A DNA stretch of 21,504 bases from Phaeoceros laevis (taxonomy: Eukaryota; Anthocerotophyta; Anthocerotopsida; Notothyladales). The translations under genes and the position numbers were made by a program. Location: the NCBI GenBank assembly GCA_049999765.1, contig JBNGIQ010006786.1, forward strand, positions 1-21,504. The letters run 5' to 3'. The notes under the pieces are model-generated. The model ran no database searches. It worked only from the letters and a program-made list of their open reading frames with translations, and was not told the origin of the DNA. Positions 16,781 to 21,504 of this stretch are shown here, piece by piece (positions within the stretch are counted from its first letter, which is position 1; each line of letters begins with the position of its first letter).

Positions 16781-19033
16781 ATGCAAATTGCAGATCTCTA
16801 CACAACAGCGGTGTTGGCAGCTTGTGGTGAGCCAGCCATGATGCCTGAAGAGGTGGAAGAGAACTTGATCCAAAAAGCATCCGAGGGAGACGAGGACGCA
16901 GTGGCGGACATTCTAGACGAGTATAGCAAAGTTCCCATCGTTTCTGAAGATGACTTTAGAGTCACGGGCTTGGTCAAAGCTGCTGAGCAAGGGCATGCGG
17001 CAGTTGCGCGGAGGCTTGTGCTTGCCTGCCCTGACAACGTCCTGGCCGTCATCCCGCTGCTGTCAAAGGAGCTCAAGATGACCATTTTGCACACAGCTGC
17101 CTGGACGGGGCAACACCACAAGATCCCTGACCTCATTGCACAGGATTCTGCTTCATTGACAGCCAAAACGCAGGGGGGCTTCACCGCATTGCATCTGGCA
17201 TGCTCCACCGGTTGTATGGAAGTTGTGGAGCTTCTGCTCCAGCGGCCTGAAACGGAGGTGACTTGCCAGTCTGAAGAGGGCCTCACAGCCCTGCACCTCG
17301 CTGCTGCTGGAGGTCACTTGCGAGAAGCAACAGCGGTGTTGGCAGCTTGTGGTGAGCCAGCCGCGTTGGTGAAGGTGAAGGATATCTTGGGGAGGACTGC
17401 GCTTCACCACGCTGCTCGGAGAGGGCACGCATCCCTGGTGCAACTCTTGCTGGACGCTTCCCAATCCTCGGCGGTGGAGTTGGTACTGGAAAGGGATAAG
17501 GTGAGGGAGAGCACAGCCTTTCTGCTGGCAGCCATGATGCCTGGAGACCATGTGGACGTAGTCCGCATCCTCCTGGGCAAGGACCATACCCAGGTTGGGG
17601 CCGTAGTAGGTGATCCCAAGCTCGCTGAAGCTGACCTGGAGGTGTTGGAGACTGTCGCTTGGAAGGTGCTGCGGCCTCAACTGGTGGACAAGGCTGATGC
17701 AGCCAGCGTGAGGGCCAAGTTCTCCGAAGGTGACTATTCGGTGCAGAAAGGTGACGACGATACTGATAGATTGAAAGCCCGGGGCGTTTCCATCGCCGGA
17801 CACAGCGCATTGCATTTGGCTGCGTCCCAGGATAATGTCCGAGTGGTGGGTCATCTGTTGGAGCAGCCGGACATGGATGTGAACGCCCCTGACCACGACT
17901 TCGGGATGACTCCACTGCACTGTGCCGTCAGGACTGGAGCTTTGAGCGTGATCAAAGCTCTCCTGAAATTGCCACAGAAAAAGCTGGATGTGAATGCTGA
18001 GTTGTTGTCAGGCGGGTGTTTCCCAGACATGACTCTGTTCGAGAACCAGCCGTCCTTGACAGAAGGTGATACGGCTCTCCACCTTGCCACCTTGTTTGGC
18101 ACTTCCAGTTAGGCCTTGCAATCTGCCAAGGCGCTCTGTAAAGTGCCACATCTCTCAACCGAGATGCGAAACAGCGACTGGACTACTGCTTTGGACATAG
18201 CGTTCTCGAGATGGAGGAATGACAGTGGGGCTTGGTCGCCAGAGGCTGCAGCCGTCGCCCAGTTCTTTGCCCCGGATAGGCTCTTCAGCGTCATAGCAGA
18301 GCATCCCAGCAGTCAGGTGCGTGTGGATCACTTGAAAGAGAGAAAGCTGGAACTTCAAAATTCCGTGAATGCTATGCTCGTGGGGGCAACGTTGCTAGCA
18401 GGCATCACATTCGGAGGTTTCCTTCAGCCTCCTTTCGGGGGAAGCTTCTGTTACCATCCAATGTCCGTGAAATGGTTTTGGGTCTTCAACAGCATGTCCT
18501 TCTATTTCGCAATTCACACACTGTTGGGAACCCTTGGTTCGCTTATGCCTAGAGACATCCTAGGCAGGATCCAGGACATACCCACCATGGGCGCCGAGAT
18601 GGTGCACTCTTTCTACAGACAGCGCATTCAGGTATGTACCTCCTGCATTACAATGTTGTTGTCTTCGCTGATGGGAGTGGGGGCATTCGCTGCGGCGGGA
18701 TTCGGAAACTTGCCTCCCACCAACAACGTCTTCGCTATCATGCTATCTGCAACCATCATGGGTGGCATCGCCACCATCCCGACGGCCATTTACATTCTGC
18801 TCCGGGAACTCGTCACCATCATGACTCCCAGCACGACTGGGGAGACGTGGCTGTGGAATATTGTTATACTATTTTTCCTAGTGGCTTATGGTCCTCTCCT
18901 TCCTCTTGAATACCTCTTCGCTGAAAGAAGGAGGGTGATGAATCTCGGGCTCACCATAACCAAAATGGCAGCTACTGTCTTCCTCTCCCTGCTGGTTGTT
19001 ATTATTATAGTCATAGTTGCTGCCAGGGCTTGA
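16781..19033 (+). pseudogene. Ankyrin-repeat protein with PGG membrane domain (ACD6-like), interrupted by an in-frame TAG
   Basis: A single frame runs from ATG 16781 to TGA 19033, broken only by TAG at 18110-18112. The first part (443 codons) carries about eight ankyrin repeats, including FTALHLACSTGCMEVVELLL, LTALHLAAAGGH, RTALHHAARRGHASLVQLLL, SALHLAASQDN and TPLHCAVRTGALSVIKALL. After the stop come an ankyrin-like helix (WTTALDIAFSRW) and a PGG-type membrane region: SVNAMLVGATLLAGITFGGF with PP nearby, then about three or four more hydrophobic segments ending VVIIIVIVAARA. Plant ankyrin-PGG proteins such as ACD6 sit in membranes and affect defence and cell death. Without the TAG the product would be about 750 residues, close to the usual family size. 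The reading context on both sides is intact, so the stop is recent, an assembly error, or a rare readthrough. No intron signal removes it. Confidence 0.85.
16803..16837 (+). repeat. 35-base exact dispersed repeat within the ankyrin gene (copy 1)
   Basis: The 35 bases from CAACAGCGGTGTTGG to GAGCCAGCC recur exactly at 17328-17362. Both copies are read in the same frame as TAVLAACGEPA. Copy 1 sits just after the start codon and copy 2 at the end of an ankyrin repeat. Confidence 0.9.
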
Positions 19034-19074
19034 TCGAGAGCTTGTGTTTCCCTAACGGAGTTAGTAATTATGTG

Positions 19075-19140
19075 TTTCTTTAAGTTTGCTTCCGTTCCTC
19101 AAAAGTCTTTCTTTAAGTTTGCTTCCGTTCCTCAAAAGTC
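19075..19140. repeat. 33-base perfect tandem duplication
   Basis: Two identical copies (19075-19107 and 19108-19140), each starting TTTCTTTAAGTTTGC and ending CTCAAAAGTC, lie about 40 bases after the stop of the ankyrin gene, probably in its 3' UTR. Confidence 0.9.
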
Positions 19141-19550
19141 TCATATAAGTTCAAAATAAAAAACGTAAAAAAACTACAAGGGCGGGGGGCTGCCCTTGCA
19201 ACCGCCATTGCAAAACATATGGTCGCGACGGAATAATGCACAAGTGGGCGGCGCCCTAACTTATCGATGCGCCACGAACCACGAAGGCCGTCGCAACTGA
19301 ACATGTTTTTTCGCATGTACGCCGGCAGCTTAACTTAATTTTTTCGCCATGTAGGACAGGCAACTTAACTTACTTTTTTTTTGCAAACGTGGGCGAATCC
19401 ATCGTGTTAATCCTGTATACAACATTTTATGAATGCTTTTTTGGTTCTTTCTGAATTACAGAAGAAAGACAATTTGGATTCTGGAACGCGCGTGGGAAAC
19501 TGCGGGGACGAATCACAGGTGAGAAAGACGATGCACACTGAATGAATCGC
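19141..19550. other. Intergenic stretch between the ankyrin gene and the copia element
   Basis: Contains A- and T-runs and a GC-rich piece (about 19178-19260), without a coding frame or motif that I can name. Confidence 0.4.
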
Positions 19551-19760
19551 TGTTTGTGATAATTAAATTATGAAGTAGGAATTAGATTATTAGGATGTGT
19601 GGCTGTGACTTAGTCGACAGGGTGGCTGTGATAGGTGGCCTATGAGGGCACTTGGTCCTATCATGTTTTAGCTAAGAGGCCGTTCTATCACTTATCAACC
19701 TCCTTAATACAACACACTCACACAACCGCTCAACCTCCTTAATACAACACACTCACACAG
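19551..19760 (+). repeat. Possible LTR remnant of the copia element
   Basis: The stretch starts TGTTTGTGATAATTAAATT and includes ATTAGATTATTAGG. It ends with CCTTAATACAACACACTCACACA, which resembles the 5' and 3' parts of plant copia LTRs. The end is present twice (19695-19724 and 19730-19759, 30 identical bases, 5-base spacer). Gag coding sequence follows at once, so the primer-binding site and the start of gag are missing. There is no second LTR to compare with. Confidence 0.4.
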
Positions 19761-21504
19761 CGAGCTGATGCCGACAAACTCACTGTGGATGAGGTCACTG
19801 CAAAACTCTTGACTGAGGAGCAGCGGCAAAAGGAGAAGGACATGGATCTTGATAAAGAGGCAGCCCTCTTTTCTGGAAAATCCAAACCAACTAGTTATGC
19901 TAGATGGAACAAGCCTGCTAGGGGTTCTTGGAAAAATCGTAGTGAGCAAGGACAGGGCTCAGGTGAAGCTCAGAGTCAACCCAAGCCTAAGGGGCCATGT
20001 CATTATTGTGGTAAACCTAACCACATTGCAAGGAATTGCAGGAAGAAGCAAGTTGATCAGCGAAGCAAACAAGCCCAGAAAGGTCAAGCTCATCATGCAC
20101 AAGGAGGACAAAGTGATCCAGATGAAGATTGGACTTTTTGCACCATGAAGGGACCACGAGCAGTCAATGCTAAGGAAATCTGGTACATAGATTCTTGTGC
20201 ATCTTTCCACATGACTCCTAATCGGTCATGGTTCACTACATACAGTGATCTGAAACATGAACAGGAAGTGGCTCTTTCTGATCATAGATCCTACAAGGTG
20301 CAAGGTATGGGTAGCATACCCATCAAGCTGGCTGATGGATCACAAAAGGTAATCAAGCAGGCGTATTATGTTCCAGGTCTAGCCATTAATTTGCTGTCTG
20401 TTGGAAAAATGGATGACTTAGGAATGACTGTCAGTTTCAAGACAGGCAAGTGTTTTATCAAAACACCTGACAAAAAGATAGTAGCAACAGGCCGGAAGGT
20501 TGGAGGCATTTACAAGTTGGATGCAGGAGTGACTGCAGGTCACCACAGCTATATGTCAACAACCAGCAAGCCAACAACCAAAACCAAGTTATGGCACCAA
20601 CGTTTGGGCCATGTAGGAGTTGCTAACTTGCGGAAATTGGTGAAAGATGATATGGTCAAAGGTCTGAATTTACAGGTTGTTGAAGACCTGAATTTTTGCG
20701 AAGGATGCTCTTACGGCAAGCAGCATAGGCAACCCTTTCCTAAGGCTGCAGAATGGCGAGCCAAAGCACCCTTAGAGCTGGTTCATACAGATGTATGTGG
20801 TCCCATGAGGACCACATCTTTAGAAGGAGCAAGATATTTTGTTATCTTTGTGGATGACTTCTCTAGGTGGACAGCTGTTCATTTTCTCAAACAAAAATCT
20901 GAGGTGCTTGCATGCTTCAAGAAGTTCAAGGCAATGGCTGAAAATCAAACTGGCCGTAAGCTCAAGCGGCTGCGAAGTGATTCAGGAGGAGAGTATCTGT
21001 TTAAGGCTTTTGAGCAGCTATGTGATGCTGAAGGCATCGTTCGGCAACTGTCTACACCTCGGTCACCCCCTCAAAACGGTGTAGTTGAGCGTAAGAATCG
21101 CCATTCTTGTTCAAATTGGGAGGTGTATGTTGCATCATAGCAAACTTGGACATGAATTTTGGGCTGAAGCAGTAGCTGCGGGTAATTACATATGCAACAG
21201 GTTGCCGACCAAGGCTGTCATAGGTATGACACTTGAAGAGGCATGGACTGGTGTCAAACCCTCAGTTGCCCATCTACGTGTTTTCGGTTCTCCCGCATTT
21301 GCTCATATATCCAAAGAGCTTGGAGGAGGCAAACTTGCTGCTAGGAGTGTAAAATGTATCTTTGTGGGATACTCTCAGCGCATGAAGGCATACAAGTTGT
21401 ATGACCCTATCCGTCGGGTTCTCATCAACAGCAGAGATGTGGAGTTTATTGAACGAGGGCATTTCTATGACACGCCCTCAACTCAAGACCCAGCAACTAG
21501 GCTT
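19761..21504 (+). mobile_element. Ty1/copia retrotransposon gag-pol, 5'-truncated, frameshifted and running off the window
   Basis: The frame from 19761 encodes the end of Gag with a CCHC zinc knuckle (CHYCGKPNHIARNC, 19998-20039). An aspartic protease site follows with Asp-Ser-Cys-Ala instead of the usual Asp-Ser-Gly-Ala (IDSCASFHMT). Next are a GAG-pre-integrase HHCC zinc region (LWHQRLGH and CEGCSYGK) and the integrase core, with the three acidic positions in HTDVCGP, VDDFSRW and SDSGGEYL plus a nearby ERKNR. At about 21101-21103 two bases appear to be lost. The frame then continues in another phase (GRCMLHHSKLGHEFWAEA, LRVFGSPAFAHI, CIFVGYS) without a stop to the window end. Reverse transcriptase and the 3' LTR should lie beyond. 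The frameshift, altered protease site and missing Gag start mean this copy is not autonomous. Confidence 0.93.

Noticed and set aside
17153-17920. 255- and 210-codon minus-strand frames over the ankyrin gene
   Set aside because: They are antisense shadows of the GC-rich ankyrin coding sequence, rich in Ser, Pro, Arg and His, with no domain.
18630-18640. GTATGT donor-like site in the ankyrin-PGG gene
   Set aside because: The frame continues beyond it with clear membrane segments typical of the family, so no intron is needed.

Overview
The window looks like nuclear DNA of a land plant. Supporting signs are a DYW-type PPR editing-factor C-terminus, plant-type TTTAGGG telomeric repeats, an ankyrin protein with a PGG membrane domain, GT-AG introns of about 80-120 bases, and Ty1/copia and Ty3/gypsy remains. 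The PPR domain ends in Gly-Arg-Pro instead of Asp-Tyr-Trp. As I recall, that ending marks the 'KP' class of DYW domains, which is linked to U-to-C editing in hornworts, ferns and non-Selaginella lycophytes. A seed-free plant from such a lineage is therefore the best guess, as an inference only. The region is gene-poor and full of decayed copies.

Layout, left to right. 1-321 (+): 3' end of a PPR-DYW gene. About 1318-2749 (+): a broken gene for filamin-type Ig repeats followed by a tandem-95/cadherin-like domain. 2985-4000 (-): a scrambled Ty3/gypsy relic with one LTR. 4418-4451: a short interstitial telomeric tract that abuts a 5'-truncated RRP5 (ribosome biogenesis) pseudogene at about 4460-6532 (+), which has several frameshifts and two stops. 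6533-8616: no gene seen. 8617-13440 (-): the most striking locus, a large three-exon gene for an LRR-ROC-COR (ROCO family, TORNADO1-like) protein whose C-terminus is a caspase-type p20/p10 protease domain. 15406-16115: a 710-base MITE-like element with terminal inverted repeats, a TGA duplication and strong internal hairpins. 16781-19033 (+): an ankyrin-PGG (ACD6-like) gene cut by one in-frame TAG. 19550-21504 (+): a 5'-damaged Ty1/copia element that runs off the window.

The ROCO-caspase gene joins a repeat-based sensor (LRR), a GTPase switch (ROC-COR) and a cysteine protease in one polypeptide. Its caspase part has His and Cys catalytic positions, arginines where the Asp-specificity pocket lies, an Asp-rich linker and a complete p10 end. 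The segment carrying the active-site Cys is duplicated in tandem. A 22-base microduplication between the P-loop and switch I breaks the reading frame, so this copy may be a recent pseudogene or hold an assembly error. The neighbouring ankyrin-PGG gene belongs to a family that includes the cell-death regulator ACD6. A functional link between the two is speculation.
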